This document shows positions 50,413 to 58,773 of a stretch of 64,000 nucleotides of DNA, piece by piece. The notes below the pieces were generated by a model that did not search any database, was not told the DNA's origin, and saw only the letters and a list, made by a program, of their open reading frames with translations. The DNA is from Hyphomicrobiales bacterium. Its GTDB lineage: Bacteria > Pseudomonadota > Alphaproteobacteria > Rhizobiales > Rhizobiaceae. The first letter of the stretch is position 1; every line of letters starts with the position of its first letter. The translations under genes were made by a program, and so were the position numbers. The DNA lies in the NCBI GenBank assembly GCA_900466875.1, contig UBNQ01000022.1:46811-110810 (forward strand). The letters are read 5' to 3'.

Positions 50413-51312
50413 ATGGCCATTTTCTCACCCACCGATCTGTCGCCGTTTCTGGCTCTTGCCCGGCACAAGAGTTTTCGACGCGCGGCCGACGAGCTGGGCT
50501 GCACGCCATCGGCGCTCAGCCATTCGCTGAAAGCGCTGGAGGAGCGGCTCGATGTCAGGCTGTTCAACCGCACGACGCGCAGCGTGGCTTTGACGGAAGC
50601 CGGGGAGCGGTTGCTTGCCCGCGTTGCTCCCGCTTTCCGTGACATCGAGGATGCGCTGGACGACCTCAACAACTTTCGCGGCACGCCGGTCGGGCGGCTT
50701 CGGATCAATGCCTCGCGGCCTTCGGCGCGGATGGTGCTTCTGCCGCTCGTGTCGCGGTTTCTCGCGGCCTATCCGCGGGTCAGCATAGAGATCGTCATCA
50801 ACAACGATCTCGTCGACATGGTCTCGGAAGGGTTCGATGCCGGAGTGCGTTTCGGCGAAGTCATCGCACAGGACATGATCGCCGTGCCGGTCGGCCCTCG
50901 ACAGCGAACGGCGATCGTCGCGACGCCGGGTTTCTTCGACGCGCATCCGAGGCCGGTGACGCCGGAGCAGCTGAAGTCCCTGCCCTGCGTCGGTTTCCGC
51001 TTCGGCACCGGCCGGCTTTATGCCTGGGAATTCGAGCGCGGCGGGGTGGAGCTTTCCGTCGAGGTGGATGGCGCTTTGGTGCTCGACGATCAGGATATGA
51101 TGGTGGATGCGGCGCTTGCCGGCGCCGGCATCGCATTTACCTTCGAGGATCAGGTCAGGGATCTTGTCGAGGCGGGAAAGCTGGTGCGGGTGCTGGAGGA
51201 CTGGTGCCCCTATTATTCCGGCTTCTATCTCTATTATCCAAGTCGGCGGCAGATGCCGGCGGCACTGCGCACCTTCGTCGATTTCATCAGGGTGGACGGA
51301 GCCAGCCGATGA
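50413..51312 (+). CDS. LysR-family regulator, divergent from SDR
   Basis: A 299-residue LysR protein: HTH at 5-60 (FLALARHKSFRRAADELGCTPSALSHSLKALEERLDVRLFNRTTRSVALTEAG) and effector domain with VGRLRINASRPSARMVLLPLVSRF and IVINNDLVDMVSEGFDAGVRFGE. The motifs correspond to the DsdC/CrgA-like group controlling an adjacent oxidoreductase. The 121-base intergenic region should hold the shared operator; no clear T-N11-A pair was confirmed by eye. Confidence 0.9.
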   Translation: MAIFSPTDLSPFLALARHKSFRRAADELGCTPSALSHSLKALEERLDVRLFNRTTRSVALTEAGERLLARVAPAFRDIEDALDDLNNFRGTPVGRLRINASRPSARMVLLPLVSRFLAAYPRVSIEIVINNDLVDMVSEGFDAGVRFGEVIAQDMIAVPVGPRQRTAIVATPGFFDAHPRPVTPEQLKSLPCVGFRFGTGRLYAWEFERGGVELSVEVDGALVLDDQDMMVDAALAGAGIAFTFEDQVRDLVEAGKLVRVLEDWCPYYSGFYLYYPSRRQMPAALRTFVDFIRVDGASR

Positions 51313-51564
51313 TCCCGATGCGCGGAAAACGGGAATTGCGCCGGAAACAGAAGATGAACTTTATTAGAACACAATTGCAGATTACATAAGTCAAATCGGC
51401 ATTGCTGATGAGCGCTGAAAACCTTCGCCGCTCGCAAATGCCGCCGCTGCTTTTAACCTTTGACCATGGATGTACCGGCACTGGTGGATAAAGCGGCGAT
51501 GAGAGAGGTCGGAGCAATATAGCCCCGGCCTTTTTTCGTCTCTCGGCTACCCCGAAAGAAATCC
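51313..51564. other. Intergenic region
   Basis: About 250 bases without a supported gene. AT-enriched around 51355-51420. Short frames on both strands lack ribosome sites. Confidence 0.4.
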
Positions 51565-51726
51565 ATGAACAAAAAAGATCCGCAGCAGCTGCTCAAGCGA
51601 GCAGTGCGGCAGCTCGCCAATACGAGCGGTGGCGGCCATCTGGGCGGCACCAACCACGGTCAGGGTTATGACGCCAAGACCACGTCGGGCGCCAAGACGC
51701 CACGGCGCCAGACCGGCAAAAGCTGA
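51565..51726 (+). CDS. 53-residue Lys/Gly-rich protein
   Basis: MNKKDPQQLLKRAVRQLANTS followed by a Gly/His-rich part (GGGHLGGTNHGQGYDAK) and basic tail TSGAKTPRRQTGKS. Net positive, no hydrophobic helix; it could bind nucleic acid or simply be a small disordered protein. The ribosome site (GAAAGAAA) is weak. A terminator follows after about 15 bases. I cannot assign a function; inclusion rests on codon pattern and terminator placement. Confidence 0.4.
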   Translation: MNKKDPQQLLKRAVRQLANTSGGGHLGGTNHGQGYDAKTTSGAKTPRRQTGKS

Positions 51727-51742
51727 GCCCACAGTCCACATC

Positions 51743-51774
51743 ACGCCCTGCACCCTTTGCGGGGCGTTTCTTTA
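51743..51774 (+). terminator. Rho-independent terminator
   Basis: ACGCCC (51743-51748) with GGGCGT (51762-51767), loop of 13 bases, followed by TTCTTT. Ends the 53-residue gene transcript. Confidence 0.75.
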
Positions 51775-51856
51775 TCAAGCGATAACTGCCGGCTTTTTCG
51801 TTTTCTCGGGAACGATCCTGTTCTTCAGGCAATTGGCATTAAACAGGAGCGAACGC

Positions 51857-52051
51857 ATGGACAAGAAAATGGTCGAGGCGACGGTCACGGTTGAAGGCGC
51901 CCGTGTTCCGATCGGACTGATGAATGTCGATCAGGCGCTGGAACTGGCGCGTGAGAGCGGGATGAAATTCAGCCACCCCGATGGCGTGGCGGGCGAGACC
52001 GATCATCTGCTGACACGCGGCGAACTTGCATCGCTTGTCGCAAGCAATTGA
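51857..52051 (+). CDS. Unknown 64-residue protein
   Basis: From ATG 51857 (GGAG upstream): MDKKMVEATVTVEGARVPIGLMNVDQALELARESGMKFSHPDG, ending TRGELASLVASN. Compact alpha/beta composition with no membrane helix. The longer in-frame reading from 51629 crosses the previous gene out of frame and is excluded. Short conserved proteins of this size are common in rhizobia without a known role. Confidence 0.6.
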   Translation: MDKKMVEATVTVEGARVPIGLMNVDQALELARESGMKFSHPDGVAGETDHLLTRGELASLVASN

Positions 52052-52262
52052 CGGTGGCTGTGCTGCGACAGGATCAATCAAATCTGACGCAGGGTCGGCT
52101 TCGTGGTATCGTCGGCGCCATGCCCTGCCCCATTCGCAAAGCACGGGCAGGTTTTCGCATTTTGAACTCTGCGCTTGGAATTCTCCGATAACCGATTTCG
52201 GCGGTCGGCCCGTTGCGCTGGTCGTGGAGATGGTCTCTCGGCTGAACCGCTAGGAGCATGCC

Positions 52263-52532
52263 GTGAATTCCATCATACCCGTCGGGTTTTCAATCGAATG
52301 GAGCTATCCTGTCATTGTCAGGGATGGTGAGGTCAGGGATCGGTCGATTGCCGGGCCACGCGCCGCTCTGAAATACCTGCATGACGATCTCGCCATCCGA
52401 TCCGGCCGGACCTACTGGAAGGCGGTCGATGCCTGCAACGATGCGTTGCGGTATCGTGGCGATATTGACCTGGCCCGGAACTCGTTCATCGCCGCCTATG
52501 CGGAATGCATGACCAAGCTCTCCATGCATTGA
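52263..52532 (+). CDS. DUF982 protein
   Basis: An 89-residue protein with the DUF982 arrangement: WSYPVIVRDGEVRDRSIAGPRAALKYLHDD, then TYWKAVDACNDALRYRGDIDLARNSFIAAYAECMTKL. GTG start at 52263 with AGGAG eight bases upstream. DUF982 is found almost only in rhizobial genomes, often in many copies; function unknown. Ends 26 bases before the convergent RES gene. Confidence 0.85.
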   Translation: MNSIIPVGFSIEWSYPVIVRDGEVRDRSIAGPRAALKYLHDDLAIRSGRTYWKAVDACNDALRYRGDIDLARNSFIAAYAECMTKLSMH

Positions 52533-52558
52533 CATGCGTATACCCTGCCGGATGCCGG

Positions 52559-53323
52559 TCAGGGCGCCATCGCCGCCGCGATCCGCGGATCGTCGGCGAA
52601 ATCGTTCATTGAAAAGCCCAGCCGTAGAAGCGGATAATTGCGGATCGCCTGCACGCCAGCGCGGGAGAGGCGTATCCGCCATGTCTGCCGCTCCGACGGT
52701 TCCGGTGCCGCGAAAGCGGATGCCGTCAGCAATGCGATATTGAGGCCGCCCTCGGGATCGCGGACTGAACGATAGACGATCGCCTGCGCTTCGGCGCTGC
52801 GGGCGGCGTCAGCAAAGGACTGGCAGGCATTGTAATCCAGCCGGTCTTCCCAGGCCAGACGATCACGCTCGAAGGGTTCTGACGTGAGATCCAGAACCTT
52901 TGCGCTGTCTATAGCCACGGAAAACGCCGTGTATTCGGCCGGGTTCGACGGTAGCGGCGTGGCCGGGGATTCGGCGAAGAACAGCAGCCGGTAAAAGGCC
53001 ATTTCGGCAATTGCAGTGGAAATTCCGAAGGCTGCGTAGAAAACGCCGGGTGTCTTGCCGGCGCGGCGGAAACGCGAGCCGTGCGGATAGGCGGCGCCAT
53101 AACGGAACGGCGTTTTCAGCAGATAATCCAGCCCTTCGCATTCCGGCGGATAGGCCGGTTTGGTCGATTCCAGAAGGTCTTCGAGCAGTGCCTGCTCATC
53201 GACGTGATCGACGAGTTTCATGGTGGAGACACGGTGCTGCGCTTCGACGAGGCGCCAGACACTTGTGGTCAGCCGCTTGAATTCAGACGAGAGCGCGGCG
53301 GGCATCCAGATAGGCGAGGACAT
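52559..53323 (-). CDS. RES-domain toxin (NAD+ phosphorylase)
   Basis: A 254-residue RES protein. RES features: Arg84 and Arg86 (GSRFRRAGKTPGVFYAAF), Tyr96 and Glu107 (TAIAEMAFYR), then SFADAARSAEAQAIVYRSVRDPEGGLNIALL with the serine-containing loop. RES toxins deplete NAD+ by phosphorolysis. The gene overlaps the Xre antitoxin gene by 41 bases; the start could instead be a later Met, but the overlap indicates coupled expression. Confidence 0.88.
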   Translation of the reverse strand: MSSPIWMPAALSSEFKRLTTSVWRLVEAQHRVSTMKLVDHVDEQALLEDLLESTKPAYPPECEGLDYLLKTPFRYGAAYPHGSRFRRAGKTPGVFYAAFGISTAIAEMAFYRLLFFAESPATPLPSNPAEYTAFSVAIDSAKVLDLTSEPFERDRLAWEDRLDYNACQSFADAARSAEAQAIVYRSVRDPEGGLNIALLTASAFAAPEPSERQTWRIRLSRAGVQAIRNYPLLRLGFSMNDFADDPRIAAAMAP

Positions 53324-53684
53324 CGGTCAAACCGGAAATGGTGAGGATCTTGTCGGCGGGAATACCGGCGAGGGCGGTATTATGGTTCTTCAGCCAGGCG
53401 CGGGCCACCTGCTCGTCACCACCCGTGATCGCGTCGAGAGAGCGGAAAAGGCGGATCAGCAGCAGTGCCAGCTCGAAGGGTTTCGTCCCCTTTTCCAGCA
53501 GGTGATCCAGCCGTTTCATGCGCGATACGGATGCTTCCGAGACACCGACAATGCCGGCCAGCATGCGTGCACTGAGGCCAAGCCGGTCGGCGGCTGCAAC
53601 AGTGGCCTTGGTCACCACCTGGGCTTCCGAAATGACGAGATCGGGATTTTTCGAAACGTGAGCCATAGTTTTCGCCTTTCTCAA
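53283..53684 (-). CDS. Xre/MbcA-type antitoxin (DUF2384)
   Basis: A 133-residue antitoxin with an N-terminal HTH (residues about 15-60; TKATVAAADRLGLSARMLAGIVGVSEASVSRMKRL) and C-terminal DUF2384/toxin-binding domain (LALLLIRLFRSLDAITGGDEQVARAWLKNHNTALAGIPADKILTISGLTDVLAYLDARR). It lies upstream of and overlapping the RES gene, the standard order for RES-Xre pairs. An AT-rich segment just upstream may hold the operator. Confidence 0.88.
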   Translation of the reverse strand: MRKAKTMAHVSKNPDLVISEAQVVTKATVAAADRLGLSARMLAGIVGVSEASVSRMKRLDHLLEKGTKPFELALLLIRLFRSLDAITGGDEQVARAWLKNHNTALAGIPADKILTISGLTDVLAYLDARRALV

Positions 53685-53808
53685 GGAATAATATAGCTAA
53701 ATTCTTTCCAAAGACAAGGTTGTACGGAGCCGACACAGCGGAATGACATGATGGTTTTTAATGGCAGTAGAGGGTATCGTTGCTCACCTCATCGCCAAAG
53801 GCCAGCCG

Positions 53809-54441
53809 ATGCCCTCTCTCGAACTGCTGATCACTTTCTTCATTACGACCGCAGTCTTTGCCTATATCCCTGGCCCGGCGATGCTTTATGCTGCGGCCCA
53901 GACGATGGCACGCGGGCGGCGGGGCGGGCTGATGGCGACGCTCGGCATTCATCTCGGATGTTATGTGCATGTGATCGCCGCCGCCGCCGGGCTATCCGTC
54001 CTCTTCCATGCGGTGCCGACGCTCTATCTGGCCGTCAAAATGATCGGAGCCGGTTACCTGATCTGGCTCGGCATCTCGCTTTTCAGAGCGAAGACAGGCG
54101 GCGACCCTTCCCTGCCCGCGATCGCGCAGAAATCCGAGCGCCGGGCCTTTGTGGAAAGCATCACCGTCGAGGTTCTGAACCCGAAGACGGCGATCTTCTT
54201 CATGGCGTTCCTTCCGCAGTTCGTCGATGCTTCAGCCGCCTTTCCCGTTTGGCTGCAGTTCCTGATCCTCGGCGCGGTGGTGAACCTGACCTTTTCGTCT
54301 GCCGATATCGTCTGCGTGTTTCTGGCAGGCGCTATCGTCAAAGGTCTGAAAACGTCGGCTGCGGCTCAGCGCATGATGCAGCGGGCCGGCGGCGCGGTGT
54401 TGATCGGGCTCGGGACGCATCTCGCGCTACAGCGCAGCTGA
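53809..54441 (+). CDS. LysE/RhtB-family exporter, second copy
   Basis: A 210-residue membrane protein with six hydrophobic segments. PGPAMLYAAAQTMARGRRGGLMATLGIHLG and EVLNPKTAIFFMAFLPQFV carry the family motifs. Start at ATG 53809 (AAAGG upstream) preferred over 53761. Divergent from the RES-Xre pair. It exports an amino acid or analogue; no regulator gene adjoins it. Ends at a strong terminator. Confidence 0.9.
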   Translation: MPSLELLITFFITTAVFAYIPGPAMLYAAAQTMARGRRGGLMATLGIHLGCYVHVIAAAAGLSVLFHAVPTLYLAVKMIGAGYLIWLGISLFRAKTGGDPSLPAIAQKSERRAFVESITVEVLNPKTAIFFMAFLPQFVDASAAFPVWLQFLILGAVVNLTFSSADIVCVFLAGAIVKGLKTSAAAQRMMQRAGGAVLIGLGTHLALQRS

Positions 54442-54447
54442 AATGCC

Positions 54448-54482
54448 AAACGGCCGGAAGTCCAAGGACTTCCAGCCGTTTT
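54448..54482. terminator. Bidirectional terminator
   Basis: Long stem AAACGGC-C-GGAAGTC with GACTTCC-A-GCCGTTT followed by TTTC; between the convergent exporter and ohr. Confidence 0.82.
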
Positions 54483-54536
54483 CAAGATGCCTTCCGGATA
54501 CCGCCCAAGGGCGGCAGCCGGCATGACCTATGCCGA

Positions 54537-54959
54537 TCAGGCAACCGTGACCGGAACTTCGGTCGAGGTGCGCATGGCGTGGCTGTAGGGGCAGACGATA
54601 TGGGCCTTGGCGACCAGATCTTCCGCCTGGGCCTTTTCGATGCCGGGGATGGAAACCGACAGAGACACTTCGATACCGAAGCCGGTGCCGTCTTCACGCG
54701 GGCCGATACCGACGGTTGCCGTCACCTTCGCATCTTCCGGGATCTTGACCTTTTCCTTGGCAGCAACGGCCTTCAGCGCGCCGAGGAAGCAGGCGGAATA
54801 ACCGACCGCGAAAAGCTGCTCCGGATTGGTGCCGGTAGCACCGTCGCCGCCGAGTTCCTTCGGAACCGTGAGCGTGACATCGAGAACGCCGTTTTCAGAA
54901 GCGCCATGGCCTGCGCGGCCACCGGTGGCGGAACCCTTGGTGGTGTAAAGAATGGGCAT
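54537..54959 (-). CDS. ohr: Organic hydroperoxide resistance protein Ohr
   Basis: A 140-residue Ohr/OsmC-fold peroxidase. Reactive Cys57 (YSACFLGAL) and resolving Cys123 (IVCPYSHAM), with Arg15 (GGRAGH) and Glu47 (NPEQLF) in the active-site positions. It reduces organic hydroperoxides, using lipoylated proteins as electron donor in this family. GGGAG precedes the ATG. Divergent from ohrR with an operator between. Confidence 0.95.
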   Translation of the reverse strand: MPILYTTKGSATGGRAGHGASENGVLDVTLTVPKELGGDGATGTNPEQLFAVGYSACFLGALKAVAAKEKVKIPEDAKVTATVGIGPREDGTGFGIEVSLSVSIPGIEKAQAEDLVAKAHIVCPYSHAMRTSTEVPVTVA

Positions 54960-54987
54960 GTTCGTACTCCCTTCGGTTAAATCGCTC

Positions 54988-55025
54988 GCAATTCAATTGC
55001 GTGCAATAGATTTATGCACATTGCA
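54988..55025. promoter_or_regulatory. OhrR operator region
   Basis: GCAATT-C-AATTGC (54988-55000) is a perfect inverted repeat 29 bases before the ohr start; a second, spaced pair TGCAAT (55002-55007) and ATTGCA (55020-55025) lies on the ohrR side. Both are likely OhrR binding sites in the divergent region. The exact contacted bases are inferred. Confidence 0.65.
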
Positions 55026-55081
55026 TTCCAACGTCAAGCCTGCGAGAATGGATTATGCAAGAGATAGAGCACGGTTTCGTG

Positions 55082-55567
55082 ATGACAGGGGCAAAGCCGA
55101 ATAAAAACGACAGGATCGACAATCGCGACGCCGCAGCCGGCGGACTGGACGCGATGTTGTGTTTCGCGATCTACGGCGCGGCGCATGCGTTTACGCGCGC
55201 CTACAAACCCCTGCTCGAACCGCTCGGTCTGACCTATCCGCAATATCTCGTCATGATGGCGCTGTGGGCCGAGGATGGGCAGAAGGTGAAGATGCTCGGC
55301 AACCGGCTGGGGCTCGATTCCGGCACGCTCTCCCCTCTCCTCAAACGACTGGAGCAATCCGGCCTCGTCAAACGCAAGCGCGATGCGGAAGACGAGCGGC
55401 AGGTGAAGATCACGCTGACGCCGTTGGGGCTGGAGCTGAAGGAACGGTCATCCGGCGTGATGGCCGAGATCGGCAAGGCGACCGGATGCAGCCTCGACGA
55501 GGTGGCGTCGCTCAGGGCGGCGCTGGTGGGGTTGAAGGAAAGGCTGGAGGGGGCGGAGGAAACATAG
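55082..55567 (+). CDS. ohrR: Peroxide-sensing MarR regulator OhrR
   Basis: A 161-residue MarR protein from ATG 55082 (an earlier ATG at 55055 is possible). Sensor Cys27 lies in LDAMLCFAIYGAAHAFTRAYKPLLEPLGLTYPQYLVMMALW, equivalent to the reactive cysteine of OhrR, with Tyr residues able to contact it; winged HTH follows (NRLGLDSGTLSPLLKRLEQSGLVKRKRDAEDERQVKITLTPLG). Oxidation by organic peroxides releases DNA, inducing ohr. Confidence 0.92.
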   Translation: MTGAKPNKNDRIDNRDAAAGGLDAMLCFAIYGAAHAFTRAYKPLLEPLGLTYPQYLVMMALWAEDGQKVKMLGNRLGLDSGTLSPLLKRLEQSGLVKRKRDAEDERQVKITLTPLGLELKERSSGVMAEIGKATGCSLDEVASLRAALVGLKERLEGAEET

Positions 55568-55645
55568 CGGGGAAAAGCCTTGCCTTTTTGCAGGCAGCGC
55601 GTTTTGCATGCTCTCTCCGGATCGGCTGCGTTGCGCCAGATGCGG

Positions 55646-56446
55646 TTATTTCAACGCGACGAGAGAGTAGGACATCGGCACCTGCGCGTTGCGGCCGGCA
55701 TAAATGTCATATTCGGGTTCACGAATGCTGTGAGGATACTCTGTCAATTCCTGCAATTTGAGACCCGCATGAATGCAGGCGGTGACGATTTCTCCAAGCG
55801 GGTGAATGAACCAATAACTCGGCTCAACCTTCCCATGATTTTCGCCGTCATAGGTGATCGCCTGGGTCGATACCTGTGGCTCCTCGGCAAAGTAACTAAA
55901 CCCCGGCTCATGCGGGTTTTCGCGATGCGGATCGAAAATTTCAAGAAATGGATGGGTCTCATACACCACCAGTACCGCCCCATCCTTCATGAGCCCCGAG
56001 ACAATTCTAAAGAACTCTGAAAGATCCGGCATCCAACTCAGCACCCCGATGGTGATAAGGACCAGATCGAAATTTCCCAGATCATCAGGGAGATCGTAGA
56101 TATTGGCTTCAAGAAGCTTCAGTTCCAATCCTGCCGCGTTGGCCAATTCGCGCCCTTGCGCCAGGAAACTGGGTGATTGATCGATTCCAAGTTCGGGAAC
56201 GCCGCCGAGGGAAGCCAATGAAATCAACTCACGGGCATTGTTGCAACCGATCTGAACTGAGCGGCGGCCATCTACGTGATACTTGCGTAGAAGTGCCGTG
56301 AGGGTTTCGTCAAGGACCGAAAAGCCCGGGCGACCAGCAGATGCCATGAGCTGCGCCCAGCCATGCCCGGACTTATGGAGATGTGCAGAAGCTTCCCATG
56401 CTGCCTTGTTGGCATATGTGATCATTGCGATGGAGTGGTTGTCCAT
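55646..56446 (-). CDS. Class I SAM-dependent methyltransferase
   Basis: A 266-residue methyltransferase. SAM motif I VQIGCNNARELISL (altered from the usual GxGxG), motif with GIDQSP, LLEANIYDLPDDLGNFDLVLITIGVLSWMPD and a post-motif LKDGAVLVVYETHPF. No membrane helix. Target unknown: small molecules are more likely than nucleic acids. Monocistronic; the gene is convergent with ohrR. Confidence 0.82.
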   Translation of the reverse strand: MDNHSIAMITYANKAAWEASAHLHKSGHGWAQLMASAGRPGFSVLDETLTALLRKYHVDGRRSVQIGCNNARELISLASLGGVPELGIDQSPSFLAQGRELANAAGLELKLLEANIYDLPDDLGNFDLVLITIGVLSWMPDLSEFFRIVSGLMKDGAVLVVYETHPFLEIFDPHRENPHEPGFSYFAEEPQVSTQAITYDGENHGKVEPSYWFIHPLGEIVTACIHAGLKLQELTEYPHSIREPEYDIYAGRNAQVPMSYSLVALK

Positions 56447-56587
56447 GACGGGCCCGATTTCGCGACATCATTGTTATCGTCACCCCGATACGCAACCGCC
56501 ACAACCATTTTATGACAATAGAAATGGGCGCTGCAGGTCGGAGCCGACCGTGATACATCGTCTGCATCACGGCTCGGACAGCTTCAC

Positions 56588-56818
56588 TTAAGCCGAAAAC
56601 TTCACCGTCACGCCGCGCTGGCGAAAATAGGCTTGCATCAGCTTGCGGCCGGAGCGGTTGTTCTGGGAGATTTTTGCCGGGTCGAAGACGGCCTCTTTCT
56701 GGCCGGCCTTTGCAAGCGCGGCTTTGAGAGACGCGATATGCGTGTCGAGATCGGCATTGTCCGCGTGGAGCGATTCATAAATGCGGTTTGTTGCGTCTTC
56801 TACGGTGAGTTCGGTCAT
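56588..56818 (-). CDS. Unknown 76-residue protein
   Basis: MTELTVEDATNRIYESLHADNADLDTHIASLKAALAKAGQKEAVFDPAKISQNNRSGRKLMQAYFRQRGVTVKF, a helical soluble protein. GGAG seven bases before ATG 56818 supports the start; the GTG six bases earlier is too close to it. Related short proteins occur in rhizobia, function unknown. The frame opens into a nearby AT-rich region upstream. Confidence 0.62.
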   Translation of the reverse strand: MTELTVEDATNRIYESLHADNADLDTHIASLKAALAKAGQKEAVFDPAKISQNNRSGRKLMQAYFRQRGVTVKFSA

Positions 56819-56948
56819 GTTCACGCTCCTGCTGTTATCCGGCTGGCGCTTAACACATGTTTCGGCCCGATCCTAGAAATCTCCACGTCAATCATGGACG
56901 ATCTGCAGGAGCGTTGCGTCCGCATCGCCTTTGCGGCCACGCCGGGCA

Positions 56949-56975
56949 AAAAAATCCCCGGCGCAAGGCCGGGGA
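56949..56975 (-). terminator. Rho-independent terminator for the L,D-transpeptidase gene
   Basis: Minus-strand stem CCCCGG/CCGGGG, loop of about seven bases, followed by ATTTTTTTGCC. About 27 bases after the 57003 stop. Confidence 0.85.
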
Positions 56976-57002
56976 ACACGTCTCACACAATGGCCTCGGC
57001 TG

Positions 57003-57722
57003 TTACTGCCAGACCACGATGCGCGTCTTGCTGGGCACGCGCTCGTAGAGGTCGATGATGTCCTGGTTCATCAGGCGCACGCAGCCCGACGAGACGGCCT
57101 TGCCGATCGAGTTCCATTCCGGCGAGCCGTGCAGGCGGTAAAGCGTGTCCTGGCCGTTCTGGAAGATGTAGAGCGCACGGGCGCCGAGTGGATTGTTGAG
57201 GCCGGGCGCCATGCCGCCGTTCCTCGCCGAGTATTTGACCAGTTCCGGCTGGCGGGCGACCATTTCGTCCGGCGGGGTCCATTTCGGCCATTTCTGCTTC
57301 CACTGGATGACGCCCTCGCCTGACCAGGAAAACCCTTCGCGGCCGATGCCGACGCCGTAACGCATGGCGGAGCCGCCCGGTTCGACCAGATAGAGGAAGC
57401 GCGACGGCGTATCGACGACGATCGTGCCGGGACGTTCGCCGGTCGGATCGAGAACGCGCTGGCGATAATAGCGCGGATTGATCTGCTGATAGGGGATCGC
57501 CGGGATGACGAAACCGCCATCGGCGACGGAGCCATACATCATGGCGGCGTCGGAGTCGGCGCCGGCCATTGGCGGCGGCTGGGTGGTGATGCCGTCACGA
57601 TAGGTGACGATCGTTCCGCCGGAACCGGGCATAGTCGAGGCGCAGCCGGCAAGCGTCGAGGCTGCGCCCGCGCCGAGGAGAGTGAGAAAACTCCGGCGAG
57701 AGAAAGAGGTGTCGAATGTCAT
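57003..57722 (-). CDS. L,D-transpeptidase, twin-arginine type leader
   Basis: A 239-residue exported enzyme: RRSFLTLLGAGAASTLAGC leader (lipobox-like Cys27), then the YkuD domain from GTIVVDTPSRFLYLVEPGGSAMRYGVGIGREG to YRLHGSPEWNSIGKAVSSGCVRL with nucleophile Cys214. ATG 57722 is used; the frame upstream to 57737 adds five residues. It makes 3-3 peptidoglycan crosslinks, important for polar growth in this order. Followed by a terminator. Confidence 0.88.
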   Translation of the reverse strand: MTFDTSFSRRSFLTLLGAGAASTLAGCASTMPGSGGTIVTYRDGITTQPPPMAGADSDAAMMYGSVADGGFVIPAIPYQQINPRYYRQRVLDPTGERPGTIVVDTPSRFLYLVEPGGSAMRYGVGIGREGFSWSGEGVIQWKQKWPKWTPPDEMVARQPELVKYSARNGGMAPGLNNPLGARALYIFQNGQDTLYRLHGSPEWNSIGKAVSSGCVRLMNQDIIDLYERVPSKTRIVVWQ

Positions 57723-57930
57723 GTCAGGGAGAACCATCCAGAGGAACGCGATAAGGCAAAGCTTAATCGAACGATCTCGAAGGCGAAAGGTTCCAACCGC
57801 TCATGCATGACCTCTAAGACAGAGGACTGCGGCAAATCGGCAACGTCAGGTCGAAACGACGGCTCGCCATCTGACGCGGCAGAAGCCGCCCGATGTGCGG
57901 CTCCTGATGCGGCTCGCGAAAGACACCGCG

Positions 57931-58773
57931 TCAGATGACGACGATCGGCGTACCGTTAGGGACACGATCGAAGAGATCGATGACGTCCTGGTTGAACATG
58001 CGCACGCAGCCCGACGAGGTCGCCTTGCCGACGGACTGCCAGTCCGGCGTTCCGTGCACGCGATAGAGCGTATCCTTGCCGTCCTTGAAGATGTAAAGCG
58101 CGCGCGCGCCGAGCGGATTGTTGAGGCCGGGGGTTGCACCACCCTCAGCCGCAGCAAACTGGCGCAGACCGGGATCGCGGGCGATCATCTCGCCCGGCGG
58201 CGTCCAGCGCGGCCATTTCGCCTTGCGCTGGATCACGCCTCGGCCGGACCAGGCAAAGCCGTCCTTGCCCAGGCCGACGCCATACCGCATCGCCTTGCCG
58301 TTCTGCTGGACAAGATAGAGGTAATGCGCGCGGGTATCGACCACGATCGTGCCCGGCGCCTCGTTCGTGCGGTAATCCACCTCGCTCCGGAGGAAGCGGG
58401 AGTCGATGCGCGAATAGGGAATGGCCGGCAGGGTATGGTCGTCATCGCGCATCACGTCATACATGGTGCGATGGACCGGATTGGTGACCGGCAGGCCGTA
58501 GATCGTGCCGTGGTCGTATTTCTGGTGGAAATCGGACGGGTAAAGCTGGCGCTTGTGCGGAATGGCGCCCGGCATCGGCGGCGGCTGGTTGGACGGCGGA
58601 TCCCGGTAGGGCGCTACATTAAAGACCGGCGCCGTTTCTTGAACGAAAACATTCGGGTTCACACGGCTCGTATCGGTGACAAACGGCACCTGGCAACCGG
58701 CAAGCGCCGTCGTTGCGATAAGGGTGGCCGCAATACCAGTGGCGCGGCGAAGCGATGAAACTTTTTTCGGCAT
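57931..58773 (-). CDS. L,D-transpeptidase, lipoprotein type
   Basis: A 280-residue protein with lipobox TTALAGC (Cys27), a long linker (residues 30-135), and the YkuD domain: GTIVVDTRAHYLYLVQQNGKAMRYGVGLGKDG and LYRVHGTPDWQSVGKATSSGCVRMF with Cys256. The upstream gene of a tandem pair, separated by 208 bases with its own apparent promoter region. The extra linker relative to its neighbour suggests a different envelope location. Confidence 0.88.
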   Translation of the reverse strand: MPKKVSSLRRATGIAATLIATTALAGCQVPFVTDTSRVNPNVFVQETAPVFNVAPYRDPPSNQPPPMPGAIPHKRQLYPSDFHQKYDHGTIYGLPVTNPVHRTMYDVMRDDDHTLPAIPYSRIDSRFLRSEVDYRTNEAPGTIVVDTRAHYLYLVQQNGKAMRYGVGLGKDGFAWSGRGVIQRKAKWPRWTPPGEMIARDPGLRQFAAAEGGATPGLNNPLGARALYIFKDGKDTLYRVHGTPDWQSVGKATSSGCVRMFNQDVIDLFDRVPNGTPIVVI

